From Geodermatophilus marinus (lineage in GTDB: Bacteria; Actinomycetota; Actinomycetes; Mycobacteriales; Geodermatophilaceae): a DNA stretch of 64,000 nucleotides. Position 1 is the stretch's first letter. Every line of letters starts with the position of its first letter. The DNA is taken from NCBI RefSeq assembly GCF_003428645.1, contig NZ_QVQH01000021.1, positions 17,476 to 81,475 of the forward strand, given 5' to 3'. Position numbers and translations under genes: made by a program. A model generated the notes under the pieces. The model made no database searches, was not told where the DNA came from, and saw nothing but the letters and a program-made list of their open reading frames with translations. Positions 53,026-62,326 of the stretch are shown one piece after another.

Positions 53026-53258
53026 GACCGGGCGGCGGCCTCGCGGAACGATGCCAGGTCACCCCACTCGTCCGGTTCATCGAGGGGGTGTTCGTCGTAG
53101 GCGGTGTAGCTCGCGTCGACCTCGGCCGACCGGTGGCGCGCCAGCAGCGCGCGCAGCGCCTCGTCGATCATGGCGGCGTCGGTGTCGCCTGATCGCACCC
53201 GTCGAGCAGCCTGCAGGAGGTCGTCGTCGACGGTGGTGCTGAGCCGTGTTCTGCTCAT
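53022..53258 (-). CDS. Ribbon-helix-helix antitoxin partner of MazF
   Basis: 78 residues starting [24 protein letters not shown], a typical RHH DNA-binding strand and helix, then a flexible acidic C-terminus ([18 protein letters not shown]) that would wrap the toxin. It precedes the toxin with a 4-base overlap, the usual order. It should repress its own promoter. Confidence 0.85.
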   Translation of the reverse strand: MSRTRLSTTVDDDLLQAARRVRSGDTDAAMIDEALRALLARHRSAEVDASYTAYDEHPLDEPDEWGDLASFREAAARS

Positions 53259-53382
53259 GCCACGATCATGCCATCCCAGTGTCTGCGGCATCACGGTGAC
53301 AGCCGCACGACGGCTCCGCAGCCGCCGGGCCGCGCGTCGACGCCCGCGGGCGGGCAGGCCGGCATCCGTCCGGACGCGTGGG

Positions 53383-54630
53383 TCAGGCGATGGCTGAGGC
53401 GCGGCCTGGGTCGGCACCCTGCTCGGTGTTCCGGCTGCGGGGGGCTCCGCCGTACCAGTCGAGGCAGAGCATCGTGGCGTCGTCGCGGAGGTTCCCGCCG
53501 GTCGCCCGCAGCACCGCGGCGCCGAGGGCGTGCACGACCTCGCGCGGGTGCAGGTCCGCGGTGTCGCGGAGTGCGGCGGCGACGTCCAGCTCTGCCGCGT
53601 TGCGCTCCTGCACGCCGTCGGTGAGGAAGACGATCCGGTCGCCCGGCACGAGGGGGAGGGGTTGCACCTGGAAGGCCTTGCCGGCCAGCACCCCGAACGG
53701 CGGCTCGACACGGAGCTCGATCTCCTCCACGACACCGCCGCGGAGTCGGAGCGGCAGGGTGTGGCCGGCGTTGACGATCGTCGCCGTGCCGGAGGGCAGG
53801 TCGATGCGCACGAGCTGGCCGGTGACGAACTGGCCGGGCGCCGCGTGCTGGGCCAGGGCGTCGTTGGCGTAGCCGGCCTGTTCGGGCAGGCTCAGCCCCT
53901 TCCGGCGTCCGTTGCGCAGGGCGCCGACGAGCAGGGTGGCGAGCAGGGATGCCGCCACCTGGTGGCCGACGGCGTCGGTGATCGAGATCTGCAGGCACGT
54001 GCGGTCGAGGTTGTAGTCGAAGGTGTCCCCACCCACCGAGGTCGCCGGCTCCAGCCAGCCGGCGAGGGTGAACTGCCCGGCCTCGCACGTGTAGCACGTC
54101 GGCAGCAGCCGGCGCTGGATCTCCGCGGCGAGGGAGAAGGGGGTGGAGCGCATCCCCCACTCGAAGACGTCGGTGTGCCGGCGGGCGGCGATGAGGATGT
54201 AGGCCAGTGCGTGCGCGGCGCTGCCGATGTCGGTGACCTGCCGGGTGGAGGGGAGGCGGGGCAGCTCGAGCTCGAGCACGCCGATGGCGTCTCCGCGGCT
54301 GGTGACCGGAGCGACGATCCGGGCGCCCGCATCGATCTGCTGCACGTCGACCTGCTGCGTCCGCAGGACCCGTTCGTAGGCGGTTCCCGCCAGTGGCAGC
54401 GTCTCGGCCTGCTCGACGCCGTGGCTGCGGGCCCCCTCGACCGGGCCCGAGGACGTCAACCGGACGACGGCCCGCCCGCTGACGTCGGCGACCAGGAGGT
54501 GCACCTTGCGGGCGCCGACCATCTCGGCGAGCCGCGCCGCGACCGTCGGGACCGAGTCGACCGGCGCGGCCGCCTCGACCTCTTCCAGCAGCTGGCCGAC
54601 GTCGATGCCCCCGACGCTCGACTCATCCAC
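53383..54630 (-). CDS. GAF domain PP2C/SpoIIE-type serine phosphatase
   Basis: Regulatory protein phosphatase of 415 residues, no membrane segment. Residues 10-175 form a GAF-like sensor ([28 protein letters not shown], then [11 protein letters not shown]). From about 185 comes the SpoIIE domain: EIQRRLLPT, metal Asp in [35 protein letters not shown], and the late [10 protein letters not shown] and [17 protein letters not shown] motif at the linker is unusual. Such enzymes dephosphorylate anti-sigma-factor antagonists; a HATPase anti-sigma-like protein is encoded at 63190. GTG at 54630. Confidence 0.87.
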   Translation of the reverse strand: MDESSVGGIDVGQLLEEVEAAAPVDSVPTVAARLAEMVGARKVHLLVADVSGRAVVRLTSSGPVEGARSHGVEQAETLPLAGTAYERVLRTQQVDVQQIDAGARIVAPVTSRGDAIGVLELELPRLPSTRQVTDIGSAAHALAYILIAARRHTDVFEWGMRSTPFSLAAEIQRRLLPTCYTCEAGQFTLAGWLEPATSVGGDTFDYNLDRTCLQISITDAVGHQVAASLLATLLVGALRNGRRKGLSLPEQAGYANDALAQHAAPGQFVTGQLVRIDLPSGTATIVNAGHTLPLRLRGGVVEEIELRVEPPFGVLAGKAFQVQPLPLVPGDRIVFLTDGVQERNAAELDVAAALRDTADLHPREVVHALGAAVLRATGGNLRDDATMLCLDWYGGAPRSRNTEQGADPGRASAIA

Positions 54631-54973
54631 GGCACAGAGGCTAACCGGGCCAGCCGGCGCTCCCGGTGCTGCCGCATCGTGGAGTCGGTTCGCCGGATGC
54701 GGCGGCAGCCGGTCCGGCCCGTCGTCCGGCTGGTCCCAGGCGCCGCCGGCAGGTGGCAGATCCCGCGGTGGCGTACGTGACGGTCCGCCGTCGTCGACGG
54801 CCGGGCGGCGGCGGATCGCCTCGCATGGGCTGCCGGACCAGACCTCGGGCTCACCGCGTGACACGGTCGTGGTCACGAGGCGGGCCGTCCGCAGGGGCGG
54901 ACCGGGCCCTTCGGGGAGCCCTCCGGACCTTGCGCTGAGGCACTGACAGGCCGGCTGACCCTGCAGCAACGCG

Positions 54974-55021
54974 CGGAGCGGGTGACGGGAACCGAACCCG
55001 CACGGCGAGCTGGGAAGGCGG
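54974..55021 (-). other. 3'-half tRNA-Gly(TCC) remnant, attachment-site relic
   Basis: Minus-strand sequence runs from an anticodon loop cttccca through gcgggttcggttcccg to cacccgctccg, i.e. the 3' half of a glycine tRNA from anticodon to acceptor. No 5' half follows. It lies in the 713-bp gap 54631-55343, which otherwise contains no gene. The cctccggacctt box 43 bases to its left also precedes the 62135 copy. Confidence 0.75.
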
Positions 55022-55343
55022 GACCTTCCTCGGCGTCTTTCCTGATCAGCGGCTTGCTGTCGCGCCCTGACGTGGCTCGTGACCCAGACATGACCCAGGG
55101 GGTCGGCGTGACCCACGCGTGACCCACCGCAGCAGGTGGCCTGCTACTGGCTCGCTCGGCGGGGTCGCCCTGAACGCGGCCTCTGAGACGCCCGAGCGCT
55201 GACTGGTCGGCAATCCGCGCTTGGGCCGGGCCTACGACTCCCGACTGGCCTGCACAAGGAGTCGAGCAGTTCATGGGCGTGCAGTGGCACGAGATGGTCG
55301 CCCGCAGGCGGCGGAGAACCCGCCGCCGCCCGGGACCCGCCGG

Positions 55344-56600
55344 TCAGTCCTCGACTGCCCCGTACACGACTGCCCGGAAGTCGGCCTCGGGCAGGTCGAA
55401 GCCCACCATGTGCTGCGTCATGAGCACGCCGACGATCTCCTCGACCGGGTCGACCCAGAAATAGGTCTTCGCCGCACCGGCCCAGCCGGACTCGCCGGGA
55501 GAGCCGGTCAGCGCGGCCGGGCCGAGGTCCATGGCGACGCGAGAGCCCAGGCCGAACCCGTGGCCGGGCACCGGTACGCCCGCGAGCGCGTACGGGAGCA
55601 GTGCCGGGTCGAGATGGTTCGTGTGCATCAGCTCGAGCGTCTTGCGGCCGATGATGCGGGTGCCGTCCTCCGCCTTCCCCGTGAGCAGCATGTTCGCGAA
55701 GAGCAGGTAGTCCGACGCGGTGCCGAACAGGCCGTGGCCGCCGCGCTGGAAGACGTCCGGCGTGTCGCTCGGGTAGGTCGATTCCACCTCCCGGCGGCCG
55801 AGATCGCCCGTGGCGAACGCCATCGCGAGCTTGCTGAAGGTCATGTCCTTGCTGACGATGTCCGGCAGGCCGTACATGGCGGCGAGGCGGTCGCGTGCCG
55901 ACTCGGGAACGCCGAAGGCGGTGTCGGTCATGCCGAGTGGCCCGAACAGTCGCTCCTGGAGGAAGTCGCCGAGCTCTTGGCCCGAGATGACCTCGATCAG
56001 ACGGGCCGCGACGTCGATGCCCACGCTGTAGTGCCACTGCGTCCCGGGCGCGAAGGCGAGCGGGAGCGTCGCGAGCTCATCTACGAACTGCTCCAGCGTG
56101 CGCGTCGGGTCGTTGCAGATCCGGTGCTGGCGGTACTGCTCCGACACCGGGAAGTCCTCGAGAAAGTCATAGGTGAGCCCGCTCGTATGGGTCAGCACGT
56201 CGCGGATCTGCATCGGGCGTAGCGGCGACTGATCCTCGAGCGTCCCGCCTGGCCCGGCGATCTTGGTTGCCCCGAACGCCGGGATCCACTTGGCGACAGG
56301 GTCGACGAGCTGGAACTTCCCCTCCTCGAAGAGCGTCATCAGCGCAGTGGAGATGATCGGCTTGGTCATCGAGTACAACCGGTAGATCGTGTCCTCGGCC
56401 AGGGGCACCTCTGCTTCCCGGTCCTGCCAACCGACCAGCCCGGCATGGATGAGCTGGCCGCGGCGTGACACCAGCGTCGCGAAGCCGGGATAGCCGCGCT
56501 CGTCAACGTACTTCTGGAGCGCAGGCGCGATGCGCTCAAGCCGGTTGGCGCTCATCCCCACCGACTCCGGAGACGAGAGGCGAGATTCAACCTGTGTCAT
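55344..56600 (-). CDS. Serine hydrolase, class C beta-lactamase/esterase family
   Basis: Beta-lactamase-fold hydrolase of 418 residues, cytoplasmic by lack of signal peptide, likely an esterase or D-aminopeptidase relative. The SXXK motif is YRLYSMTKPII, the second motif Tyr is in QWHYSVGIDVAARL, and HGLFGTASDYLLFANMLL is typical of the family. The codon use is noticeably less GC-rich than flanking core genes, and it sits between two tRNA-Gly remnants, so it is probably acquired. ATG at 56600. Substrate unknown. Confidence 0.88.
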   Translation of the reverse strand: MTQVESRLSSPESVGMSANRLERIAPALQKYVDERGYPGFATLVSRRGQLIHAGLVGWQDREAEVPLAEDTIYRLYSMTKPIISTALMTLFEEGKFQLVDPVAKWIPAFGATKIAGPGGTLEDQSPLRPMQIRDVLTHTSGLTYDFLEDFPVSEQYRQHRICNDPTRTLEQFVDELATLPLAFAPGTQWHYSVGIDVAARLIEVISGQELGDFLQERLFGPLGMTDTAFGVPESARDRLAAMYGLPDIVSKDMTFSKLAMAFATGDLGRREVESTYPSDTPDVFQRGGHGLFGTASDYLLFANMLLTGKAEDGTRIIGRKTLELMHTNHLDPALLPYALAGVPVPGHGFGLGSRVAMDLGPAALTGSPGESGWAGAAKTYFWVDPVEEIVGVLMTQHMVGFDLPEADFRAVVYGAVED

Positions 56601-56951
56601 GCGTCACTCCCTCGAGTGGGACGGGCGCCCACCATATGCCGCTGGCCCACCTCGAACGGGCTGGCTGACTACCGGCTGTCGTCGAGCTCGCAGCCGCCCT
56701 CCCTGCGGGGTGGGCGTCACCGAAGCCTGTCCCGGAATGGGCCGCTTGGGGACACCGGCCACGGCTCCGCGCCGAGCGGCTCTCGCCCAGACCACGGGAC
56801 TGTCCTTGGTCGATGACGCGCACGAGTTTGGACCCGCCACCGTTGCTGATCGAGGTTTTCTCGACGCGAGAGCCTGGTGGGTCTGCCGATAACCGGCACG
56901 GCCACGTAACGCATCGGGCGTCGAGTGCCGCCCCGTTCGCCAGGAGCGACC
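56601..56951. other. Intergenic region between divergent genes
   Basis: 351 bases separate the hydrolase start (minus) from a small membrane protein start (plus). Both promoters should lie here. I see no RNA gene or repeat. Confidence 0.45.
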
Positions 56952-57341
56952 GTGCCCCTTGCTCGTCGAGTTGGCGCCATCCTGCTGGCCCTTGCTGCCA
57001 TCGTCGTCTGGTTCGCAATGGCCCCCGACGAGTCCAGCGATCGATCCTCGGACATCGCCAGTGCGTTGGCCGACTATGGGCTCAACGAAGCGCGCACGCA
57101 CGGCGCGCCGCAGCAGCAGGTGGTCAATGGGTGGGTGGCGAAGGACCTACTGACCATCATCGCCGAGCAGCAGAACGACTCCGTGACCGACGAGCGGCTG
57201 CCTGCGCTTGCCGTGCTGGTCGTCCTGGGACTGGCCCTGCACATCGCGACGTCCACGCGGCCCGCTGAAGCGGATGGTGCGGCCTCCGCATCTGCTGCAC
57301 CGGCAGCGGACCCAAGCCCCGAGCCGTCTCCCGCCGTGTGA
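56952..57341 (+). CDS. Small membrane protein of unknown function
   Basis: 129 residues from the GTG at 56952, which has a caggag site. One N-terminal hydrophobic segment (VGAILLALAAIVVWFAMAP) is a signal anchor, then SDIASALADYGLNEARTHGAPQQQVVNGWVAKDLLTIIAEQ, a second hydrophobic helix (LPALAVLVVLGLALHIAT), and a Ala/Pro/Ser tail. I do not recognise it. Island cargo. Confidence 0.6.
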   Translation: MPLARRVGAILLALAAIVVWFAMAPDESSDRSSDIASALADYGLNEARTHGAPQQQVVNGWVAKDLLTIIAEQQNDSVTDERLPALAVLVVLGLALHIATSTRPAEADGAASASAAPAADPSPEPSPAV

Positions 57342-57496
57342 ACCATTCAATCGCGGCCGTGGGTGCCTCAGTGAGCGTCCCCACCGTTCCCGCTCACCAT
57401 CAGGGCGGTGCGGTACCCCTTCGGGGGCCGCTTCAGGGACATCCCATGGCCGCTGCCCGCACCACATCAGCAGGGGGCAGGCTCGCGGCCGGGGTG

Positions 57497-58627
57497 CTAT
57501 TCGTCCTGCCCCGGAACGTCGTCCGGAGATCCGCTGGCAGCGCCGAGCATGGCGTCGAGGGCGCGGGCGATGTCGGCGTCGCGGTCGTCGGCGGCGTGCT
57601 GGTAGAGGAGCGCGGCGGCGGGAGAGGAGTGGCCGAGCCGGCGCATGAGCTCCTTCGTCGTCGCGCCCGTGGCAGCGGCGAGGGTGGCGCCGGTGTGGCG
57701 GAGCTCGTGCGGTCAGACCGCCAGCAGGCCGGTGGCGCCGGCGGCGCGGCGGAAGGTCGAGTTCCAGTTGCTGCGGGCGAGGTAGCCGCCGGAACTGGTG
57801 GTGAACAGGAGAGCGTCCGGAGAGTCGGGGACGTGCTTCTCCAGGTGATCCTCCAGTGCGGCTGCGATGGCGGCGGGGAGGGTGACGGTGCGATGTCCGG
57901 CGTCGGTCTCGGGTTCGCCGACCACCCACCGGCCGCCGAGACGACGGACCGACCGCTCGACGCGTAGCCGGCCGCCGGGCAGGACGTCGGACCGGCGCAG
58001 CGCGGTGGCCTCGCCGAACCGGAGCCCACCGAAGGCCACGACGAGCACGAGTGCGCGGTAGCGCTCGGTCCTCCGGTCACGTCCCAGTTGCTCGGCCAGC
58101 TGCAGGGCCTCGGCCGCGGTGAGCGCCCGGGAGGGCCGGGAGGCCTTGGGTGTGCCGGCCCCACGCAGCCGGCAGGGGTTGGAGGCGATGGCCTCGTCGG
58201 CGACCGCGATGTTGAGGATGGCACGCAGGAGCCGGTACGACCTGGCCAGCGCCGTGGGGCCCGTCGCCTGGCCGGTCTTGGCGTGCCAGGCGCGGACGGC
58301 GGCCGGGGTGATCTCGTCGACGGGGACGTCGGCCCATGGCCCGGCGAGGTGGTGGCGCCACAGGCCGGAGTAGAGGAGACGGGTGCTCTCGCGGAGGTCG
58401 GTGCGGGCGAGGTAGTCCTCGGCGTATTCGACGACCGTCGGGCGCTTGGAGGTCGGTGCCCGCCAGCTCTTGCGGAGGAGGTCGGTCTGCTGGGTGGCCA
58501 GCCAGGCCCAGGCGTCGGCCCTGGTGCTGAAGACCTCGGCGTGGCGCCGACCATCGGGGCCGCGGTACCGGGCGCGGAAGCGACCGCTCGGGAGCCGGTC
58601 GACCGTGCCGAAGGTCCGCTTGGCCAC
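57497..58627 (-). pseudogene. Tyrosine recombinase (phage-type integrase), interrupted by one in-frame TGA
   Basis: Read through, this is a complete 376-residue tyrosine integrase. It opens with an AP2-like arm domain (GTVDRLPSGRFRARYRGPDGRRH), a SAM-like core-binding domain (TVVEYAEDYLARTD) and a catalytic domain with the first Arg in VVAFGGLRFGEATALR. A TGA at 57713-57715 stops it after GLLAV; translating on gives PHELRHTGATLAAATGAT, GHSSPAAALLYQHA, i.e. the second Arg-His box, the His and the catalytic Tyr. The stop stands exactly where the family has Arg (CGA to TGA). Without it the enzyme would be intact; as is, the catalytic Tyr is lost. Confidence 0.9.
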
Positions 58628-58668
58628 GGCGCGACCTTGGCGGGCGGGTCAGCGGTCGTCGGTCGGCG

Positions 58669-58887
58669 TCACCGCTGGCTGGGGACGCGGACGGCGTCCA
58701 CAAAGGCGTCTAGCGTCGAGCGCTCCAGGCGCACATACTTGCCGACTTTCACGTAGCCGATCCGGCGCTCGGTGATGAGCGGGCGGACGAACCGCTCGCT
58801 GGTGCCGAGGTACTCGCCGGCCTGCGCGACGGTCAGCAGCGGGTCGCGGTCGAGATCCTGCCCCTGTGCCGCTCGTCGCGTCGTCAT
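58669..58887 (-). CDS. Helix-turn-helix excisionase (Xis-like)
   Basis: 72 residues. The MerR-like excisionase helix-turn-helix is DPLLTVAQAGEYLGTSERFVRPLITERRIGYVKVGKYVRL, with the wing ending RSTLDAFVDAV. It directs excision of integrated elements. It begins upstream of the integrase with a 41-base gap on the same strand, the standard order for actinobacterial integrative elements. ATG at 58887. It looks intact although its integrase is not. Confidence 0.85.
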   Translation of the reverse strand: MTTRRAAQGQDLDRDPLLTVAQAGEYLGTSERFVRPLITERRIGYVKVGKYVRLERSTLDAFVDAVRVPSQR

Positions 58888-58959
58888 GAGGACGAGCGTC
58901 GCCGGCGTCCTCCAGTGCTCCTCCGGTCCTGGTTCCGGTCGATGTCTCGCCGTGTGATC

Positions 58960-59220
58960 ATGGAAAGCGTGAGCGCGGACCCAGGCTTCGAGGTCGTGGT
59001 GGGTGCCGACGGCGGCATCGCACCCGAGGAGCTGGCGCGCCACGGTGTCCGGCCGGGCGCGCACCTGCGCATCGTGGCCGAGGTCGACCGTCCCCCGATC
59101 CGTCCGGCCTACGGCGCGCTCCGGGGACAGCTCCCTGAGGTGTCCTGGGAGGACTTCGAGGCGGCCAGCAGCCTGGCCGTCGAGGACGTCGAGTCCGGTC
59201 CCACGTTCCCCGACCGGTGA
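58960..59220 (+). CDS. Probable antitoxin of a PIN-domain pair
   Basis: 86 residues. The opening MESVSADPGFEVVVGADGGIAPEELARHGVRPGAHLRIV looks like an AbrB/SpoVT-type swapped-hairpin DNA-binding domain, and the acidic C-terminus (VSWEDFEAASSLAVEDVESG) would contact a toxin. It overlaps the PIN toxin start by 4 bases. Divergent from the excisionase with about 70 bases between. Confidence 0.72.
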   Translation: MESVSADPGFEVVVGADGGIAPEELARHGVRPGAHLRIVAEVDRPPIRPAYGALRGQLPEVSWEDFEAASSLAVEDVESGPTFPDR

Positions 59221-59629
59221 AGGTCGTCGTGGACACGCATGCCCTCATCTGGTTCCTCGAGGCCGATCAACGGCTGAGCGTGCGAGCCCGGGAAGTCCTC
59301 CAGCAAGCCCAGCAGGACCCCGGCAGTGGCATCGTCGTCTCTGTAGCGAGCCGCCTCGACCTGCACTACCTGCAGCGGGCCGGCCGGTTCAGCCGGGCCG
59401 ACGTCCAACGCTGGTGGGCGGTCACCCAGGATCCGAGCTGAACATCAACTCGGCCGCGATCACGGGCCCTGTCGTGGCGTACTTCGACTCGGCCGAGCTT
59501 GCGGCGCTCCGGGACCCCTGGGACCGGCTGGTCACCGCGACGGCGATCGATCTCGAGGCTCCGCTGGTCACCAAGGACCGCGCGATCACGACCGTCGGGC
59601 GATCCGGCGCCGTCGAGGTCGTCTGGTAA
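59217..59629 (+). pseudogene. VapC-like PIN-domain toxin, frameshifted
   Basis: The GTG at 59217 opens KVVVDTHALIWFLEAD, the PIN first-Asp motif, and continues to RWWAVTQDPS, where it hits TGA near 59441. The rest of the domain continues in the minus-one frame as LNINSAAITGPVVAYFDSAELAALRDPWDRLVTATA and APLVTKDRAI, the normal PIN C-terminus with its catalytic Asp, ending at 59629. One missing base (or two extra) near 59435 explains it. The toxin is therefore probably dead, while its antitoxin stays open. Confidence 0.8.
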
Positions 59630-59966
59630 CGGGCGTGCGGCGTCGAGCAGCGGCCTCCCCCCGGGTCGACGCCCCGCGCTGCCCTCGGCTCACTCGTCAC
59701 AACGAGTCGCGGCCCTCACAGTGCATTAGGTGTGTCCCTCTTGATCATGGCGATGCTCCAGTGGCGTTCGGTGGTGTTGGGCGGCCGCTGGCGGTGGTCC
59801 ACCGAGGCGCTTATGGGCTCACTCGGTGCGGATCAGCTGGATGAGTGCCTGGACCGGCTGGTGCGTCCCGGCGGCGGCGGGGCTGGCGGGTGCATCAGCT
59901 TCCCGAGTGCCCCGACACGCCTCAGGGTCAACGAAACGATCACTGACCGGAATTACCTTGCGGGCC
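59630..59966. other. Intergenic region with possible degenerate coding trace
   Basis: 337 bases before the TerD-fusion gene. Frames at 59732 and 59826 are open but have no recognisable content or ribosome site. The stretch 59900-59966 is comparatively AT-richer (aacgaaacgatcactgacc, aattacctt) and probably holds the promoter of the fusion gene. Confidence 0.45.
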
Positions 59967-61832
59967 ATGACGGGGGTCCTGTCCTCAGCGGTGCTGCCGG
60001 CGGAGGTCGCACGGCGCTATCCGTTCGGCTATGCGGTCGTGGACGTGGAGACCTCGGGGCTGAGCGCTGCCAGTGACCGGGTGTTGCAGGTTGCGGTCAC
60101 CCAGATGGCCGCCGACGGGGCGGTCGAGTCGAGCTGGTCGACACTGCTGGACCCGGGCTGCGATCCCGGCCCTACCCACATCCACGGACTGACCCGGACG
60201 AAACTGCGAGGGGCGCCGCAGTTCCCCGACGTGGCCGATGACGTGTCCCGCCGGGTCGACGGGCGCGTCGTGGTCGCGCACAACGCCCACTTCGACCACC
60301 GCTTCCTGGCCGCGGAGTCCCGGCGCGCCGGCCGGCGGCTGCCGGTGGAGGAGCGGTTGTGCACGCTGGCGCTGACCCGTCGGCTGGACCTGCCCGTCGC
60401 CGACTTCAAGCTGGGCTCGGTCGCCGACTATTGGGGCGTGCAGGCGCTGCGGGCCCACGACGCCGAGGACGACGTCCGGGTGCTGGTGGAGATCCTGCGG
60501 CACTCCCTGGTGTGGGCCGCGCGGCTAGACCTCGACCTGCCGTTGGCGGCCTGCGCCGACGCCGCGCCCGCACCGTTCCCGGCCAAGGCGCCACGCACCC
60601 CGTGCCCGTGGCGGACCCCCGGCCCCTGGGCTCGCGGTACGCCGCTGGCGCAGGGCATGAAGGTGGTCATCACCGGATCGACGAGCACCCCGCGGGAGAT
60701 CCTGACCCGTCGCTGCACCGAGGCCGGGCTCGACGTCATGAATACCGTCAGCGGTCGCACCCATGTCCTGGTGTGCAACCGCGCCGACCAGCAGACCGGC
60801 AAGGCCGCCCGGGCCCGCCAGCACCGCACACCGGTCATCACCGAACCCGAGCTCCTCAGCCTGCTGACCGCCGTCGCACCCGGGCAGCCCAAGGCCGCGG
60901 AGACCGTCGAGGCCACTGGAACCGTCGCCATCGGCAGCCGCGCCGCAGCAGCCCCAGCGGCGCGCCCGCCGGTGCCGAGCGGGCCGCTCAGCGGCCGTCG
61001 CGTGCTGGTGCTGGGCGGCTCGCACGACGCCGCCGCCGCGGTCCGCGAACGGCTCCTCGCAGCAGGTGCCAGCGTCGCGGTCAACCTCACCAGCTCGGTC
61101 ACCGATGTCGTGCTCGTCCCCGGCGTCGAGCCGGATCCGCGGACCGGCCGGGCGCAGGCACTCGGCGTCCGCCCCCTCGACGCCGACACCCTCACCCCCA
61201 CCTCGTGGCCGCCGCAGCCGGGCGAGCGCGTCGTGGTGCTGCCGGCTCCCGAGCCGCCGCCCACCCCACCGGTCACGGTCACAGCGCCGGCACCACGGGT
61301 CCTCGTCCGCGGCGAGGTCGTGGACCTCCCGGCCCACGCGGACTGGCTCGCCGAGGTGCGCTGGGCGACCCCGGGCCGCCACGCAACCGACCGGTTCGAC
61401 GTCGACGTCGTCGCCCTCGTCGTCGATCCCGACGAGCAGGTCAGTGTGGACGAGGACTTCGTCTTCTACAACGCTCCCGAACATCCCACCGGCGCCGTCG
61501 CCCTCACCACCGGGATCGCCGGTGAGGCGATCTGCACACTGCGGCCCGACCGGCTACCGCCGACACAACGGCGAGTGCTCCTCGCCGCAGCGATCGACGG
61601 CGCCGCCACCTTCGGCGACGTCGGCCCCATCGAGCTGATCCTGCGCGACGAACATGGCGCGCCGACCGCCCGCGCCACGCTCGACGCCGCCACCGACGAG
61701 CGCAGCCTCATCCTCGCCACCCTCTACCAGCGCCACGGCACCTGGCGCTGGCGCGCCGTCGGCCAGGGCTATTCCGACGCACTCGCCGACCTGGCCATCC
61801 GCCACGGCGTCGACATCGACGAACAGGGCTGA
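59967..61832 (+). CDS. DEDDh exonuclease - BRCT - TerD fusion protein
   Basis: 621 residues from the ATG at 59967. Residues 18-180 are a DnaQ-like 3'-5' exonuclease: Exo I YAVVDVETSGL (Asp, Glu), Exo II VVVAHNAHFDHRFL, and Exo III HDAEDDVRVL (His, Asp). Around 225-300 is a BRCT-like domain (GMKVVITGSTSTPREILTRRCTEAGLDVM, THVLVCN), and a second weaker one at 340-400 (GRRVLVLGGSHDAAAAVRERLLAAGASV). From about 470 is a TerD domain (DVDVVALVVDPDEQVSVDEDFVFYN, then GTWRWRAVGQGYSDALADLA). TerD domains bind Ca2+ and mark stress or anti-phage systems. Placed between tRNA remnants with a dead integrase, it is likely the island's functional cargo. Confidence 0.87.
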   Translation: MTGVLSSAVLPAEVARRYPFGYAVVDVETSGLSAASDRVLQVAVTQMAADGAVESSWSTLLDPGCDPGPTHIHGLTRTKLRGAPQFPDVADDVSRRVDGRVVVAHNAHFDHRFLAAESRRAGRRLPVEERLCTLALTRRLDLPVADFKLGSVADYWGVQALRAHDAEDDVRVLVEILRHSLVWAARLDLDLPLAACADAAPAPFPAKAPRTPCPWRTPGPWARGTPLAQGMKVVITGSTSTPREILTRRCTEAGLDVMNTVSGRTHVLVCNRADQQTGKAARARQHRTPVITEPELLSLLTAVAPGQPKAAETVEATGTVAIGSRAAAAPAARPPVPSGPLSGRRVLVLGGSHDAAAAVRERLLAAGASVAVNLTSSVTDVVLVPGVEPDPRTGRAQALGVRPLDADTLTPTSWPPQPGERVVVLPAPEPPPTPPVTVTAPAPRVLVRGEVVDLPAHADWLAEVRWATPGRHATDRFDVDVVALVVDPDEQVSVDEDFVFYNAPEHPTGAVALTTGIAGEAICTLRPDRLPPTQRRVLLAAAIDGAATFGDVGPIELILRDEHGAPTARATLDAATDERSLILATLYQRHGTWRWRAVGQGYSDALADLAIRHGVDIDEQG

Positions 61833-62069
61833 CCCGGGGGCGTCCTGTCTCAGCGGCCACCTGAGCCGGGTGACGGGTCGACCGTCCGGGCGCCACGCCA
61901 AGTTGGCAGGTGGTCGATAGACGGCGCTCCCGCGACCCGTCCGGGGGGTCACGGAAGTCGCGTCCAGGGGGTCCCGGAGGTTCTGACCAAGCTGGATGCG
62001 GCTTGGCGGCGTGACCCATTCATGACCCACGCAGCGGAAACAGGGGTCACGAAGGGGTTCGAACGGGCC

Positions 62070-62089
62070 GTCCGGAGGGTCCTCCGGAC
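62070..62089. terminator. Short hairpin in the attachment-site region
   Basis: gtccggagg at 62070-62078 and cctccggac at 62081-62089 are complementary around a 2-base loop. It lies 240 bases after the TerD-fusion stop and 45 bases before the tRNA remnant; the right arm belongs to the cctccggacctt box shared with the 54974 copy. It may be part of the integration site rather than a terminator. Confidence 0.4.
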
Positions 62090-62134
62090 CTTCTCCAGAG
62101 AGCCCAATAGGGCGGGTTGAGCTGCGATTTCGCG

Positions 62135-62183
62135 TGGAGCGGGTGACGGGAATCGAACCCGCATGGCCAGCTTGGAAGGCTAG
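62135..62183 (-). other. 3'-half tRNA-Gly(TCC) remnant, best preserved copy
   Basis: On the minus strand: ctagccttccaagctggcc (anticodon arm, anticodon TCC), then gcgggttcgattcccg (canonical T-arm with gttcgattc), then tcacccgctcca with an encoded CCA. The D-arm and 5' acceptor strand are missing, so it is not a working tRNA. This is the shape left when an element integrates into a tRNA 3' half. The 494-bp gap 61833-62326 around it has no gene. Confidence 0.8.
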
Positions 62184-62300
62184 GTCGCTGAAGCTGTATC
62201 TGTGCTGGTGAACGGCTCGCCGGTCGGGACTCGTGCCTTCCACGTGCCTGAGCGTTCATGCAGGCCCTAGGAGGCCTCCGTGCAGTTGCGGTTCCTACGT

Positions 62301-62315
62301 CTTACGATTCGTGAG
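62301..62315. promoter_or_regulatory. Imperfect palindrome before the second toxin-antitoxin pair
   Basis: cttacgattcgtgag matches its reverse complement at 12 of 15 positions and contains tacgat, a plausible -10 hexamer. It is 12 bases before the antitoxin GTG at 62327. An autoregulated antitoxin would be expected to bind such a site. Confidence 0.45.
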
Positions 62316-62326
62316 ACACTGTCGGG

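Noticed and set aside
57713..57715. TGA as a selenocysteine codon or programmed read-through in the integrase.
   Set aside because: Family alignment expects Arg at this position, no selenocysteine element is visible, and one transition explains it.
62135..62183. Functional tRNA-Gly gene.
   Set aside because: Only the anticodon-to-3' half is present; no D-arm or 5' acceptor strand can be found in the following 80 bases. The same holds for 52569 and 54974.
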